From Microbacterium oxydans (GTDB taxonomy: Bacteria; Actinomycetota; Actinomycetes; Actinomycetales; Microbacteriaceae): a DNA stretch of 64,000 nucleotides. Positions 1-9,381 of the stretch are shown here, in pieces (the stretch's first letter is position 1; each line of letters begins with the position of its first letter). The stretch spans positions 62,001 to 126,000 of the forward strand of contig NZ_FMIR01000008.1 of the NCBI RefSeq assembly GCF_900095745.1, in the 5' to 3' direction. The position numbers and the translations under genes were made by a program. The notes beneath the pieces are model-generated. The model did no database searches, was not told the DNA's origin, and worked only from the letters and a program-made list of their open reading frames with translations.

Positions 1-415
1 CGAGCGAGAAGACGATGGCGATCGGGGAGACGTAGGCCGGGATCTCGATGAGGTCGGAGCCGTCGACGCACGCGCCGAAGCCACCGGCCGAGATCTCGTC
101 GGTCTTGAACGCGCGGTCGGAACCGGCGAAGTTGACCGCACCCTGCTGGAAGGACTCGCGGCCGCCGCCCGAGCCCTGCGGGTCGTACTCGACCTGGGCG
201 TCGGGGTTGGTCTTCTGGAACTCGGCGGTCCACGCCTGGATGGCGACCTGCTGCGAGGATGCGCCGGCGCCGACGAGCGAGCCGCTGACGGCCGCGACGT
301 CGGAGGTGGGAGCTTCGGTGGAACCGGTGCCGCCTTCGTTCGCGGCACAGCCGGCGAGGGCGAGAGCGGCGACGGCGCCGATGGCGCCGATTCGTGCGAT
401 TCGGGAGATCTTCAC
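1..415 (-). CDS. pstS: Phosphate ABC transporter substrate-binding lipoprotein PstS (N-terminal part)
   Basis: Surface lipoprotein that captures inorganic phosphate for the PstSCAB importer. Only the first 138 residues are present; the gene runs off the left edge. The GTG start at 415 opens a hydrophobic signal peptide ending in the lipobox LALAGC (lipidated Cys about residue 23). Phosphate-binding loops typical of PstS follow: GAGASSQQ (about 49-56), GSGGGRESF (81-89) and FAGSDR (about 97-101). Upstream on the same strand are two 11-bp direct repeats resembling a PHO box, so RegX3 control is likely. pstC, pstA and pstB would be expected beyond the edge. Confidence 0.95.
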   Translation of the reverse strand, partial: MKISRIARIGAIGAVAALALAGCAANEGGTGSTEAPTSDVAAVSGSLVGAGASSQQVAIQAWTAEFQKTNPDAQVEYDPQGSGGGRESFQQGAVNFAGSDRAFKTDEISAGGFGACVDGSDLIEIPAYVSPIAIVFSL

Positions 416-499
416 TGTGGATCCTTCGATCTTTGATGGGTGGGGCCCGGTGCAGGGCACACAGTGACGCTATGGGCGACGGTTAACGAGACTCTCCCG

Positions 500-521
500 A
501 GCAGGTGAACGGCAGGTGAAC
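500..521 (-). promoter_or_regulatory. PHO-box-like direct repeats upstream of pstS
   Basis: On the minus strand two adjacent 11-bp units read GTTCACCTGCC and GTTCACCTGCT, identical in 10 of 11 positions. Tandem 11-bp GTTCACC-type repeats are the known binding pattern of actinobacterial PhoP/RegX3 regulators. They lie about 85 bases upstream of the pstS GTG. A weaker GTTAACC follows at 482-488. Binding by the RegX3 encoded in this window is inferred. Confidence 0.75.
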
Positions 522-586
522 GACGGGCGACTCTCTGGGGTGCTCCCGCGAGATTGCGGCCCTGGGGCGCGGAGCCCGTCGACGCA

Positions 587-1576
587 TCAGACCTTCGGGA
601 TGTGGGTCTCGATCGCGATGATCCCGGATCCGGGATTCGTGGAGGAGAGGTGGACGACCGAGAACGCGGCCGGCTCGAGGTCTGCGGCGCTGCTGAGATA
701 CGAGCCCTGGATGGTGCCGGTTGCCAGCGCGATCTCCGAGAGCAGGCCGGGCAGCACCGGGCCGTGGCTGCACAGCACGGCCGGCTTGCCGGCGCGGATA
801 CGGCGTCCGACGACCGCGCGCAGATCGGACTCGCCGTCTTCCCAGGCGTCCTGGCTCATCTTGTCGGTCTTCACGGGTTTGCGATCGAGCGCACGGGCGA
901 GAGGGGTGATCGTCTCGACGCAGCGCACCGCGTCACTGGTCACGATCCGGCGCACGCCGAAGGCACGCAGCGGTCCCACGATCGACTTCGCCTGCTTGCG
1001 TCCGCGCTCGGTGAGCGGACGGGAGGCATCCGACCCGTCCCACTCCGAACGGGGCGTGGCCTTCGCATGCCGCAGCGCGATCACGGGGAAGGTGCGCAGC
1101 ACGCCGTCGTCGACGAGGTTGGAGAAGAAGTCGAGGATCTCGAGGTCGACGGGGTAGCTCAGGCGCGCACGCGCCTTTTTCACGCTGACCCACTCCAACG
1201 CGGCGATCTCCCGGTTGGGCACGAACGTCGACTCCCGGATGGCGGCGTCCGTCGCTTCCGCCGCCCAGTAGTGCACGACCTTCTGCTTCTGGGATGCCAG
1301 GTGGTACCGGCTCACACCGACCGATACGCCGAGCGAGACGCGGATGCCGGTTTCCTCGTGCACCTCCCGCACGGCGGTCTCGGCGAGCATCTCTCCGGGG
1401 TCGACCTTGCCCTTGGGCAGGGTGACGTCGCGGTACTTCGTGCGGTGGATCAGGAGGATCCGCAGCTTGCCCTCGACGAGCCGCCAGACCACAGCTCCCG
1501 CCGCATACACGGCCTTGTCCGCCCACTTCGACCCGGTCGCCGTGTCGGGCGGGAGCTGCAGCTGCCGAGTGTTCAT
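587..1576 (-). CDS. NUDIX hydrolase fused to histidine phosphatase (MutT1-like)
   Basis: Two-domain protein of 329 residues resembling mycobacterial MutT1. The N-terminal NUDIX domain carries the full Nudix box at about 56-78 (G-x5-E-x7-REVHEETG), which hydrolyses nucleoside diphosphate-linked substrates. The C-terminal half is a histidine-phosphatase domain with RHAKA (169-173) and SHGP (270-273). The family cleans oxidised nucleotides (8-oxo-dGTP) and may act on diadenosine polyphosphates. Its ATG overlaps the ppk1 stop in an ATGA, so the two are translationally coupled; ppk1-mutT1 adjacency is also known in mycobacteria. Exact substrate is not readable from sequence. Confidence 0.88.
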   Translation of the reverse strand: MNTRQLQLPPDTATGSKWADKAVYAAGAVVWRLVEGKLRILLIHRTKYRDVTLPKGKVDPGEMLAETAVREVHEETGIRVSLGVSVGVSRYHLASQKQKVVHYWAAEATDAAIRESTFVPNREIAALEWVSVKKARARLSYPVDLEILDFFSNLVDDGVLRTFPVIALRHAKATPRSEWDGSDASRPLTERGRKQAKSIVGPLRAFGVRRIVTSDAVRCVETITPLARALDRKPVKTDKMSQDAWEDGESDLRAVVGRRIRAGKPAVLCSHGPVLPGLLSEIALATGTIQGSYLSSAADLEPAAFSVVHLSSTNPGSGIIAIETHIPKV

Positions 1577-3738
1577 CGAACCGCCCGTGCGCGGCGACGC
1601 CGTTGGATCAACCCCATGGTCTTATCCTGCAGGTCGATCAGGGGCTTGCCGTCCGCGTCCACGGCGTGGCGCTCCCAGACGCCGCCGGCGCCCAGGTGCC
1701 ACGAGGTCGTCCCGGCATCCATCGCCAGGTCGAAGAACGTCTGCAGCTCCTTCAGGTGGGCGGGATCGGTGACCCGCACCAGTGCTTCCACGCGACGATC
1801 GAGGTTGCGGTGCATCATGTCGGCGCTGCCGATGTACACCTGCGGGTCACCGCCGTTCTCGAACGCGAAGATCCGCGAGTGCTCCAGATAGCGGCCGAGG
1901 ATGCTGCGCACCGTGATGTTGTCGCTGATGCCGTCGAGATCCGTGCGCAGGCTGCAGATGCCGCGCACCCAGACGTCGACCTTCACTCCCGCGGCGCTCG
2001 CGCGGTACAGCGCGTCGATGATCTCCTCGTCGACCATCGAGTTGACCTTGATGCGGATGTGCGCGGGCACGCCGGCCTCGGCGTTCTTGCGTTCGGCGTC
2101 GATCTGGCGGACGAGACCCTTGCGCAGGTGCAACGGGGCGACGAGGAGCCGCTTGAACTTCTTCTCGATGGCATAACCGCTCAGCTCGTTGAAGAGTCGG
2201 GTCAGATCCTTGCCGACCTGCGCATCTGCGGTGAAGAGGCCGAAGTCCTCGTAGATGCGGCTGGTCTTCGGGTTGTAGTTGCCGGTGCCGACGTGGGAGT
2301 AGTGCTGGAGCTTGCCGTCTTCTTCGCGGATCACGAGGGCGAGCTTGCAGTGCGTCTTCAGCCCGACGAGTCCGTAGACCACGTGCACGCCGGCCTTCTC
2401 GAGCTTGCGCGCCCAGACGATGTTGTTGGCCTCGTCGAATCGCGCCTTCACCTCGACGAGTGCCAGAACCTGCTTGCCGGCCTCGGCCGCGTCGATGAGC
2501 GCCTGCACGATGGGGCTGTCGCCGGAGGTGCGGTACAGCGTCTGCTTGATGGCGAGCACGTGCGGGTCGCGGGCAGCCTGCTCGAGGAACGCCTGCACGC
2601 TGGTGGTGAACGACTCGTACGGGTGGTGAACCAGCACGTCCGACTTGCGGATCGCCTTGAAGATGTCGGCGCGGTTGCTCGATCCCGCGGGCTGGAAGGC
2701 CACGGCCGTGGTGGGCAGGTGCGGCGGGTAGCGCAGGTCGGGGCGGTCGATGCGGGACAGATCGAACAGGCCGCGCAGATCGAGCGGGCCGGGGAGGCGG
2801 TAGATCTCGAGGTCGGTGATGTCGAGTTCACGGACCAGCAGGTCCATGGTGACGTCATCCATGTCGTCGGTGATCTCCAGGCGGATCGGCGGGCCGAACC
2901 GACGACGGAGCAACTCAGCCTCGAGCGCCTGGATGAGGTTCTCGCTCTCGTCCTCCTCGATCTCCACGTCTTCGTTGCGCGTCAGCCGGAACGCGTGGTG
3001 ATCGAGCACCTCCATGCCGGGGAACAGATCGCCAAGGTGGTTCGCGATGAGCTCTTCCAGACGCAGGAAGCGCTTGATCTCGCCACCACCGGGCACCTCG
3101 ACGAAGCGGGGGAGCATGGGCGGCACCTTGAGGCGCGCGAACTCCTGCCGACCGGTCCGCGCGTTGCGGATGCGGATGGCGAGGTTCAGCGAGAGGCCCG
3201 AGATGTACGGGAACGGGTGCGCCGGGTCGACGGCCAGCGGCATCAGCACCGGGAAGACCTGGGCCTGGAAGTACTCGGACAGGGCGGAGCGCTCGCCATC
3301 GGTGAGTTCGGACCAGTCGGTGATCTCCACGCCGGACTCGGCGAGAGCGGGTCGCACCATCGAGATCCATGCATCCGCGTGACGCAGCTGCAAGGCGTGC
3401 GCCTCGCGGGAGATGTCCGCAAGGGCGTCCACGGGGGAGCGGCCGATGTTGGTCGGCACCGCGAGTCCGGTCATGATGCGCCGCTTGAGGCCCGCGACGC
3501 GCACCATGAAGAACTCGTCGAGGTTGCTGGCGAAGATCGCCAGGAAGTTGGCCCGTTCGAGTTCGGGCAGCGACGGATCCTCGGCGAGCTCCAGCACGCG
3601 CTGGTTGAACGCGAGCCAGCTGAGCTCGCGATCAAGGTAGCGGTGGTCCGGGAGCTGGGAGTCGGGCGACTCGATGGCGTCGAAGTCATCGTCTTCGGCG
3701 TCTCCGAGGCCGGCATCGGCGAGTGCGGGATCGATCAT
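1573..3738 (-). CDS. ppk1: Polyphosphate kinase 1
   Basis: Makes long-chain inorganic polyphosphate from ATP gamma-phosphate, and runs in reverse. About 721 residues, normal for the family. The N-terminal helical domain begins [18 protein letters not shown]. The catalytic phosphohistidine region is [20 protein letters not shown], and the second PLD-like active site is [18 protein letters not shown] prefer the ATG at 3738 (MIDPALAD) because a -10-like TTAGAT ends 8 bases upstream, suggesting a leaderless mRNA; an in-frame ATG at 3747 would add three residues. PHO-box-like repeats lie immediately upstream. The stop overlaps the NUDIX gene start. Confidence 0.95.
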   Translation of the reverse strand: MIDPALADAGLGDAEDDDFDAIESPDSQLPDHRYLDRELSWLAFNQRVLELAEDPSLPELERANFLAIFASNLDEFFMVRVAGLKRRIMTGLAVPTNIGRSPVDALADISREAHALQLRHADAWISMVRPALAESGVEITDWSELTDGERSALSEYFQAQVFPVLMPLAVDPAHPFPYISGLSLNLAIRIRNARTGRQEFARLKVPPMLPRFVEVPGGGEIKRFLRLEELIANHLGDLFPGMEVLDHHAFRLTRNEDVEIEEDESENLIQALEAELLRRRFGPPIRLEITDDMDDVTMDLLVRELDITDLEIYRLPGPLDLRGLFDLSRIDRPDLRYPPHLPTTAVAFQPAGSSNRADIFKAIRKSDVLVHHPYESFTTSVQAFLEQAARDPHVLAIKQTLYRTSGDSPIVQALIDAAEAGKQVLALVEVKARFDEANNIVWARKLEKAGVHVVYGLVGLKTHCKLALVIREEDGKLQHYSHVGTGNYNPKTSRIYEDFGLFTADAQVGKDLTRLFNELSGYAIEKKFKRLLVAPLHLRKGLVRQIDAERKNAEAGVPAHIRIKVNSMVDEEIIDALYRASAAGVKVDVWVRGICSLRTDLDGISDNITVRSILGRYLEHSRIFAFENGGDPQVYIGSADMMHRNLDRRVEALVRVTDPAHLKELQTFFDLAMDAGTTSWHLGAGGVWERHAVDADGKPLIDLQDKTMGLIQRRRRARAVR

Positions 3739-3745
3739 GGGGTAC

Positions 3746-3778
3746 ATCTAAGCACCGCCGGGTGACGCTCGTGTGAAC
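3746..3778 (-). promoter_or_regulatory. PHO-box-like repeats and -10 of ppk1
   Basis: On the minus strand two contiguous 11-bp units, GTTCACACGAG (3778-3768) and CGTCACCCGGC (3767-3757), together approximate a GTTCACCCGGC repeat. They are followed by a -10-like TTAGAT (3751-3746). The whole promoter fits in the short gap after the glnR stop. It suggests that ppk1 is phosphate-starvation inducible even though glnR lies just upstream on the same strand. Confidence 0.6.
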
Positions 3779-3789
3779 AGCGTCCGTCC

Positions 3790-4479
3790 TCACCCGGCAG
3801 CGGCGACGCTCTCGTCCTCGTTGACGTTGAAGCGATAGCCGACGTTGCGCACCGTGCCGATGATCTGCTCCTGGTCGCCGAGCTTCGCCCTGAGCCGCCG
3901 CACATGAACGTCGACGGTACGGGTGCCGCCGAAATAGTCGTAGCCCCAGACCTCGCTGAGCAGCTGCTCCCTGGTGAAGACGCGTGACGGGTGTGTGGCA
4001 AGGAAGTGGAGCAGCTGGAACTCCTTGTAGGTGAGGTCCAGCGGTCTGCCGCGCAGCTTCGCCGAGTACGACTGCTCATCGATCGTGACGCCGGAGGCCT
4101 GCACCCGCGAGGGTTCGGCGACGTCATCGCGCCGCGCCAGTGCGAGACGCAGCCGTGCGTCGATCTCGGCAGGGCCGGCGGTGACGAGCAGGACATCGTC
4201 GATGCCCCAATCGCCGGAGAGCGCGCTCATCCCGCCCTCGGTGACCACGAGGAGCAAGGGGGCGCCCTGTCCGGTGGCGCGCAGCAGGCGGCACAGCGAC
4301 TTCGCCGCCACCAGGTCATGACGACCGTCGACGATCACGACGTCGTACTCCGGGGCGTTGACCAGCTGCGCGGGCTCCGCTGGAATCTGGCGCGCTTTAT
4401 GGCTCAGCAACTCGAGAGCGGGCAGGACCTGCTCCGAGAGCGGAGCGTTGGTCAGAACCAGGACCAGGGCCACGCGCAC
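3790..4479 (-). CDS. glnR: Orphan OmpR-family nitrogen regulator GlnR
   Basis: Global activator/repressor of nitrogen assimilation genes in Actinobacteria, 229 residues. The atypical receiver domain has family-diagnostic stretches such as [19 protein letters not shown] and [15 protein letters not shown], close to Streptomyces GlnR. The C-terminal winged helix contains [36 protein letters not shown] and [11 protein letters not shown]. No histidine kinase gene is adjacent, as expected for this orphan. The GTG at 4479 is taken as start; a second GTG lies two codons downstream. Crosstalk between nitrogen (GlnR) and phosphate (RegX3/PhoP) control is known in Streptomyces, so the location beside ppk1 is notable. 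Confidence 0.9.
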   Translation of the reverse strand: MRVALVLVLTNAPLSEQVLPALELLSHKARQIPAEPAQLVNAPEYDVVIVDGRHDLVAAKSLCRLLRATGQGAPLLLVVTEGGMSALSGDWGIDDVLLVTAGPAEIDARLRLALARRDDVAEPSRVQASGVTIDEQSYSAKLRGRPLDLTYKEFQLLHFLATHPSRVFTREQLLSEVWGYDYFGGTRTVDVHVRRLRAKLGDQEQIIGTVRNVGYRFNVNEDESVAAAG

Positions 4480-4546
4480 TCCTCACCGACGGGGGATCGA
4501 CGCCGTGCCGCCATGATACCGGGACGCGATGCGCAACAATGGTGTC

Positions 4547-4837
4547 ATGACGGATCCAGCACTCGCACCGCGCAACGCGTTCGTCGGTGTGATCGTCGTG
4601 TGGGCGACGGCGTTCGTCGCCACGGTGGCGATCGGCATCTTCGTGCCGGAGGAATGGCGCGTGCCCTGGATGCTGGTCGGCTTCGGCGGCGTCGTGCTGC
4701 TGTCGTTCGCCGTGCAGCTCTGGTACGGGCGCACGCAGGGCTTCATCTTCCGGGTGGCGAGCAGCGTCACGGGCGCCCTGCTGCTGATGGGCCTCATCTC
4801 GATCGGTTTCGGCCTGGCTGCGTTGATCCCGTCCTGA
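4547..4837 (+). CDS. Small membrane protein, three predicted TM segments
   Basis: Not recognised as a named family. 96 residues with three hydrophobic segments at about 10-30, 38-56 and 70-92, and a short polar loop (WYGRTQGF) before the third. The ATG at 4547 (MTDPALAP) is preferred over one six codons upstream, which lacks a ribosome-binding site. Divergent from glnR, and first in a plus-strand run with the next three genes. Function unknown. Confidence 0.75.
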   Translation: MTDPALAPRNAFVGVIVVWATAFVATVAIGIFVPEEWRVPWMLVGFGGVVLLSFAVQLWYGRTQGFIFRVASSVTGALLLMGLISIGFGLAALIPS

Positions 4838-4866
4838 CGCCGGCGCGGCGCGGTAAGGTGGAGCAC

Positions 4867-4980
4867 ATGGACCTCATGGCGCTCGAAATCTTCTTCATCG
4901 GCCTGCTGGGCCTCGCGAGCCTCGCTATCGTCTTCGTCTCGGCAGTGGTGCTGCGCAACCTCTTCCGCGGCCAGCGCTGA
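4867..4980 (+). CDS. Single-pass membrane microprotein (37 aa)
   Basis: Short ORF beginning MDLMALEIFFIGLLGLASL and ending LRNLFRGQR: one transmembrane helix followed by a basic cytosolic tail, an N-out/C-in pattern. It has a purine-rich GGTGGAG ribosome-binding site 3 bases before the ATG, and sits between two genes with gaps of 29 and 7 bases, so it is probably a real member of the operon. Function unknown. Confidence 0.6.
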   Translation: MDLMALEIFFIGLLGLASLAIVFVSAVVLRNLFRGQR

Positions 4981-4987
4981 CGCGATC

Positions 4988-5590
4988 GTGATCGAACTCC
5001 CCACCGACCTTCCCGCCGACCTCGCCCCGCTCGCGTGGTTGATCGGCGTGTGGGAGGGCACGGGCGTCATCGACTATCCGGTGGGTGACGAACGTCTGCA
5101 GGGCGAGTTCACACACCGGGTCAGCTTCAGCCACGACGGCGGCCCGTTCCTCAACTATTCGGGTACCGCGACGTTCCTCTCGGAAGACGGCGCACCGGCC
5201 ACCGCGCTCCTCGCCGAGACCGGCTTCTGGCGGCTCGCCCGCCCGGCCGCACCGGCGGATCCGGGGCCCGCACTGCTCCCGCCCCTGGCTCCCGCCGTCA
5301 CGCGCACCGTCGACGACGTCGAGGAACTGCGCGCTCCCAGCGGCGGATTCCCGATCGAGGTGTCGGTCGCGCACTCCGACGGCGCGCTCGAGCTCTACAT
5401 CGGTGAGATCAACGGACCGCGCGTCGACATCGGCACGGATGCCGTCGTCCGCAGCGCCGGCGCGAAGGTGCACACCGCCTCGTCCCGCATGTACGGCCTG
5501 GTCGACGGCCACCTGCTGTGGGCATGGGATGTCGCAGCGCTCGGCACCCCGCTCCGCTCGCACGCCTCGGCGCGACTGGCCAAGGTCTGA
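4988..5590 (+). CDS. Nitrobindin/FABP-like heme-binding beta-barrel protein
   Basis: 200 residues, GTG start. N-terminal LAPLAWLIGVWEGTGVIDYP matches the GxWxGxG signature of the THAP4/nitrobindin-like family. The C-terminal PLRSHASARL matches the segment that carries the heme-ligating histidine in that family. Members bind ferric heme and can react with NO or peroxynitrite. The stop is one base before the next ATG, and this pairing with a YgfZ/GcvT-like gene is common in Actinobacteria. Heme ligation is inferred from the family. Confidence 0.85.
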   Translation: MIELPTDLPADLAPLAWLIGVWEGTGVIDYPVGDERLQGEFTHRVSFSHDGGPFLNYSGTATFLSEDGAPATALLAETGFWRLARPAAPADPGPALLPPLAPAVTRTVDDVEELRAPSGGFPIEVSVAHSDGALELYIGEINGPRVDIGTDAVVRSAGAKVHTASSRMYGLVDGHLLWAWDVAALGTPLRSHASARLAKV

Positions 5591-5591
5591 G

Positions 5592-6722
5592 ATGCCGGGC
5601 TTCGGCGAGCTCGACGGCGTCGTGTCCGACGGTGACCGGATCATGCACTTCGGTGATGCCTTCCGCGAGCAGCGGCGACTCGCCGACGGTGCGGCCCTTG
5701 CTCCTCTCGGCGACCGTACGGTCATCGAGGTCTCGGGGCCCGAGCGGCTGACCTGGCTCGACTCGATCACCTCGCAGTCGGTGGGCCATCTGGCCCCCGG
5801 CGAGAGCACGGAGCTGCTGGTGCTCGACCCGCAGGGGCGCGTCGAGCACGCGGCCGGTGTCCTCGACGACGGCACATCCACCTGGCTTCTCGCCGATGCC
5901 GGTGACGCCGAGGCGCTCGCCGGCTGGCTGACCCGCATGAAGTTCCGCACGCAGGCAACGGTCGATGTGCGGCCCGACCTCACGCTGATCGGCTACATCG
6001 ACGGGGGCGCGGTGGCGCCGACGGCATCCGCGGCAGCGTTCGCGCCGAACGGCAGCCCTCTGATCTGGGCGGATCCGTGGCAGCGGATCAGCAGCGGAGG
6101 GCATCAGTACGCCGAGGTCGCCGAGCATCCCGCGGCGGACTACGCGTGGCGCGTCGCGATCCTGAGCGCCGACGCAGCGGACGCGCTCGCCACGTCGATC
6201 GACCGCGATGCCCTCGCGGGACTCCTTGCCTCCGAGGCGCTGCGCATCGCCGCCTGGCGTCCGCGGTGGAGCGCCGAGGTCGACGAGCGCTCGCTGCCGC
6301 ACGAGTCCGACTGGATCCGCAGCGCCGTGCACCTGAACAAGGGCTGCTACCGCGGGCAGGAGACGGTCGCCAAGGTGCACAACCTCGGACACCCTCCGCG
6401 CCGTCTGGCAGCGCTCCACCTCGACGGCAGCGACGCCGTGCTGCCGGAGCCCGGGGCAACGGTGTTCGCGGGGGACGAAGAGGTCGGGCACATCACGTCG
6501 GTGGCCCGGCACCACGAAGACGGGCCGATCGCGCTCGCCATCCTCTCCCGTCGCGCACCGGTCGGCGATCTCGTGGTGCGTGCTGACGGCATCGACATCG
6601 CAGCGTCCCAACAGGTGATCGTGCCGGCGGATGCCGGTGCCATGGCAGACATCCCGCGCCTCACGCGGCTGTCTCGTCGTCCGTCTGCGCCCGACCCGCG
6701 CAGCACCGGCGTCGGCAGCTGA
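5592..6722 (+). CDS. ygfZ: Folate-binding YgfZ/GcvT-like protein
   Basis: 376-residue member of the aminomethyltransferase-like family that supports iron-sulfur cluster enzymes through folate binding. The diagnostic motif is KGCYRGQETVAKVHNLG (family K-G-C-Y-x-G-Q-E). The N-terminal half carries GcvT-like segments (LTWLDSITSQ, LLVLDPQGRVEHAAGV). The ATG at 5592 comes directly after the previous stop. Ends two bases from a convergent methyltransferase gene, with no room for a terminator between them. Confidence 0.88.
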   Translation: MPGFGELDGVVSDGDRIMHFGDAFREQRRLADGAALAPLGDRTVIEVSGPERLTWLDSITSQSVGHLAPGESTELLVLDPQGRVEHAAGVLDDGTSTWLLADAGDAEALAGWLTRMKFRTQATVDVRPDLTLIGYIDGGAVAPTASAAAFAPNGSPLIWADPWQRISSGGHQYAEVAEHPAADYAWRVAILSADAADALATSIDRDALAGLLASEALRIAAWRPRWSAEVDERSLPHESDWIRSAVHLNKGCYRGQETVAKVHNLGHPPRRLAALHLDGSDAVLPEPGATVFAGDEEVGHITSVARHHEDGPIALAILSRRAPVGDLVVRADGIDIAASQQVIVPADAGAMADIPRLTRLSRRPSAPDPRSTGVGS

Positions 6723-6724
6723 CC

Positions 6725-7552
6725 TCAGTCCGCGAGGGGAGCGACGGCCGCCCAAGGCAGCGTGAGCTCGCCCAGCCGCCAGCGCGTCCGGCCGCCGAGC
6801 ACCGGCCACCCCTGCGCGCGAAGAGCGCTCACCGCGGCGAGGAAACGCTGCGTGGCGCCGAACGTCGACAGGGGCGCCGCCCGCTCCCACTCGCGGTCGA
6901 GATCGACCAGCAGCGCGTGGATCCGTTCCCCCGGGACGTTGCGGTGGATGAGCGCCTTCGGCAGGCGTTCCGCGACGATGCTCGGCCACTCGAGATCGGC
7001 GAGGCGCAGGGAGATCGTGAAGCGCAGCGGCACGGCGTGCGCGTCGACGTCGATCCAGCTCGAGACGCGGCCGATCTCATCGCAGGTCCCCTCGAACAGC
7101 AGGCCGTCCGGCGCCAGGCGTGAGGCCATGCGGGCCCACGCGTCCGGGACATCCTGCTCGTCGTACTGCCGCAGCACGTTCATGGCGCGGATCACCGCGG
7201 CTCGCCGTCCGCCGGGGAGCGGGACCTCGAAACCGCCTCGCGCGAACGAGACGGGCAGATCGGACGCGAAGGGCGTCCGTCCGGCTCGGACCTCGGCGAG
7301 CTGAGCATCGGCGGTGGCGACGCGCGCGGGGTCGATCTCGAGGCCGCGCACCTCGACGTCGTCGCGCACCCGGATCAGGCGCGTCGCGAGCTCGAGTGCC
7401 GTGACGCCGCTGGCGCCGTAACCCAGATCGATGACCAGTGGGTCGGATGCCCGGCGCAGGGCATCGCTCGCGGCGATCCAGCGGTCGTTGCGCCGCAGCC
7501 GGTTCGTCCCCGTGGTGCCACGGGTCGGCCGACCGAGGGGAGATGACGCCAT
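6725..7552 (-). CDS. Class I SAM-dependent methyltransferase-like protein
   Basis: 275 residues. The SAM-binding motif I region reads PLVIDLGYGASGVTALELA, and motif II ends in an acidic residue (VRGLEIDPARV). Substrate unknown. The N-terminus (RPTRGTTGTNRLRRNDRW) is basic. Transcribed away from gpmA; only 59 bases separate the two starts, so the promoters share a small divergent region. Confidence 0.75.
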   Translation of the reverse strand: MASSPLGRPTRGTTGTNRLRRNDRWIAASDALRRASDPLVIDLGYGASGVTALELATRLIRVRDDVEVRGLEIDPARVATADAQLAEVRAGRTPFASDLPVSFARGGFEVPLPGGRRAAVIRAMNVLRQYDEQDVPDAWARMASRLAPDGLLFEGTCDEIGRVSSWIDVDAHAVPLRFTISLRLADLEWPSIVAERLPKALIHRNVPGERIHALLVDLDREWERAAPLSTFGATQRFLAAVSALRAQGWPVLGGRTRWRLGELTLPWAAVAPLAD

Positions 7553-7611
7553 GTCTCCATCCTCCCAGCATCCGAATCGAGCGCCGGCCCGCGCCCGGAT
7601 AAACTGGCGAC

Positions 7612-8361
7612 ATGACTGCGACGCGCACCCTCATCCTGCTCCGCCACGGCCGGAGTGAATGGAACGAACTGAATCTGTTCACCGGTTGGGTGGACGTCCG
7701 CCTCAACGAGCAGGGCCAGAAGGAGGCGCGTCGAGGCGGAGAACTCCTCGCCGAGACCGGCATCCTCCCCGACGTGCTGCACACGTCCCTGCTGAGCCGT
7801 GCCATCCAGACGGCGAACATCGCGCTCGATGCCGCCGACCGTCTGTGGATCCCGGTGACGCGCTCCTGGCGGCTCAACGAGCGCCACTACGGTGCGCTGC
7901 AGGGCAAGGACAAGGCGCAGACGCTCGAGGAGTTCGGTCCCGAGCAGTTCCAGCTCTGGCGCCGCTCGTTCGACGTGCCGCCGCCCGTGCTCGACGATGA
8001 GAGCGAGTTCAGCCAGGTGAACGACGTCCGCTACGCGGGCATCGACGGCGAGGTGCCGCGCACCGAGTCGCTCAAGCTCGTCATCGACCGTCTGCTGCCG
8101 TACTGGGAGAGCGCGATCGTCCCCGACCTCGAGGCCGGTAAGACGGTGCTCGTCACGGCGCACGGCAACTCGCTGCGAGGTCTCGTGAAGCACCTCGAGG
8201 GCATCAGCGACGACGACATCGCCGAGCTGAACATCCCGACCGGCATCCCGCTGGTCTACGAGCTGGACGAGAACAACGTGCCCACCGGCCCGGGTCGCTA
8301 CCTCGACCCGGAGGCCGCTGCCGCCGGTGCCGCAGCCGTCGCGGCCCAGGGCAAGAAGTAA
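7612..8361 (+). CDS. gpmA: 2,3-bisphosphoglycerate-dependent phosphoglycerate mutase
   Basis: Glycolytic interconversion of 3- and 2-phosphoglycerate. 249 residues. The catalytic [16 protein letters not shown] (His about 11) and the second active-site region [16 protein letters not shown] are intact. An A/G-rich tail ends KK. A -10-like TAAACT ends 6 bases before the ATG, suggesting a leaderless transcript. Adjacent to phoU/senX3-regX3, as gpm1 is to senX3-regX3 in mycobacteria. A strong bidirectional hairpin follows. Confidence 0.97.
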   Translation: MTATRTLILLRHGRSEWNELNLFTGWVDVRLNEQGQKEARRGGELLAETGILPDVLHTSLLSRAIQTANIALDAADRLWIPVTRSWRLNERHYGALQGKDKAQTLEEFGPEQFQLWRRSFDVPPPVLDDESEFSQVNDVRYAGIDGEVPRTESLKLVIDRLLPYWESAIVPDLEAGKTVLVTAHGNSLRGLVKHLEGISDDDIAELNIPTGIPLVYELDENNVPTGPGRYLDPEAAAAGAAAVAAQGKK

Positions 8362-8381
8362 GAGCCCGAAACCCCCGGGAA

Positions 8382-8431
8382 CACGACGAAACCCCGTGCT
8401 GCAGATGTCTGCAGCACGGGGTTTCGTCGTG
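8382..8431. terminator. Perfect 24-bp bidirectional terminator hairpin between gpmA and phoU
   Basis: The arms 8382-8405 and 8408-8431 are perfectly complementary over 24 bp (CACGACGAAACCCCG... mirrored by ...CGGGGTTTCGTCGTG). The A-rich and T-rich parts of the arms let it work in both directions between the convergent gpmA and phoU genes. Confidence 0.85.
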
Positions 8432-8454
8432 AAAACGGGGTCTCGCGCGGCGGG

Positions 8455-9165
8455 TCAGGCGTGCCCGAGCTCCTGCTGCCCGAGTTCCTGCTGTTCGACG
8501 GCGAGGCGGATGTCCTCCTCCTCGACGGCCCAGTCGCCGGTCGCGAGATAGACCATCTTCTTGGCGACGGCGACCGCGTGGTCGGCGAAGCGCTCGTGGT
8601 AGCGGCTGGCGAGGGTGGCGTCGACGGTCGCGGTCGCCTCACCCTTCCAGTTGTCGCTGAGCACCTTCTCGAAGACGTTGGCGTGCAGCTCGTCGACGTC
8701 GTCGTCCGCATTGCGGATGGTGTCGGCGAAGCGCAGGTCGCCGGTGCGCAGAAGTTCCGACAGGGTGCGGGAGATCTCGACGTCCAGCTCGCCCATCTTC
8801 ACGAAGGTGCCCTTGAGACCCTTCGGGATGGCGCGCTCGGGGAAGCGGAGTCGGGCGAGCTGGGCGATGTGCTCGGACATGTCGCCCATGCGCTCGAGCG
8901 AGGCGCTCACGCGCAGTGCCGTGACGACGATGCGCAGGTCGCGGGCGACCGGCTGCTGGCGGGCGAGGATCTCGATGGCCTGCTCGTCGAGGGCGACGGC
9001 CAGCTCGTCGATCTTCGCGTCGTCGGCGATGACCTCTTCGGCCAGGGCCACGTCGCTGGTGGCGAAAGCCCTGGTGGCCTTGTCGATCGAGACCGTGACG
9101 AGGTCGGCGATCTCGACGAGGCGGTTCTGGAGGTCCTCGAGGGACTGGTGGAAGACTTCGCGCAT
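8455..9165 (-). CDS. phoU: Phosphate signalling protein PhoU
   Basis: Negative modulator linking the Pst transporter to the SenX3-RegX3 two-component system. About 236 residues with the two three-helix PhoU repeats. Typical motifs are LERMGDMSEHIAQLARL and the second-repeat equivalent RYHERFADHAVAVAKKMVYL, with acidic metal-binding residues. The ATG at 9165 (MREVFHQ) fits the family N-terminus; a TTG four codons upstream is less likely. Divergent from senX3, and PHO-box-like repeats lie between them. Confidence 0.95.
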   Translation of the reverse strand: MREVFHQSLEDLQNRLVEIADLVTVSIDKATRAFATSDVALAEEVIADDAKIDELAVALDEQAIEILARQQPVARDLRIVVTALRVSASLERMGDMSEHIAQLARLRFPERAIPKGLKGTFVKMGELDVEISRTLSELLRTGDLRFADTIRNADDDVDELHANVFEKVLSDNWKGEATATVDATLASRYHERFADHAVAVAKKMVYLATGDWAVEEEDIRLAVEQQELGQQELGHA

Positions 9166-9276
9166 GTTGGGGCGCAACCTTTCATTCGGATCTCGGCTGG
9201 GTCAGCGCGAGAAGGCGGGTCGTCCGCACAGGAGCAGGTCTGTGCTCCCGCACAAGCCCGAAGCGATTGTCTGCTT

Positions 9277-9309
9277 CGAAGGTTAACGAACGGTGCCCAG
9301 CACGTGAAT
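9277..9309 (-). promoter_or_regulatory. PHO-box-like 11-bp-phased repeats upstream of phoU
   Basis: On the minus strand three consecutive 11-base units read ATTCACGTGCT (9309-9299), GGGCACCGTTC (9298-9288) and GTTAACCTTCG (9287-9277). Units one and three resemble the GTTCACC half-sites seen before pstS; the middle one is weak. A further GTTCACC (minus strand, 9363-9357) sits next to the senX3 start. Regulation of phoU and senX3 by RegX3 is inferred. Confidence 0.5.
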
Positions 9310-9381
9310 AGTACTTCTCCTCTTCCCGCCAGCGCGCGGAAACCCGCCGGACGGACGGTGAACGCACTCTACGCTTATGAC

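Noticed and set aside
1603..3765. 720-codon plus-strand open frame opposite ppk1
   Set aside because: Shadow of the ppk1 coding strand; residue composition is repetitive and no family is recognisable.
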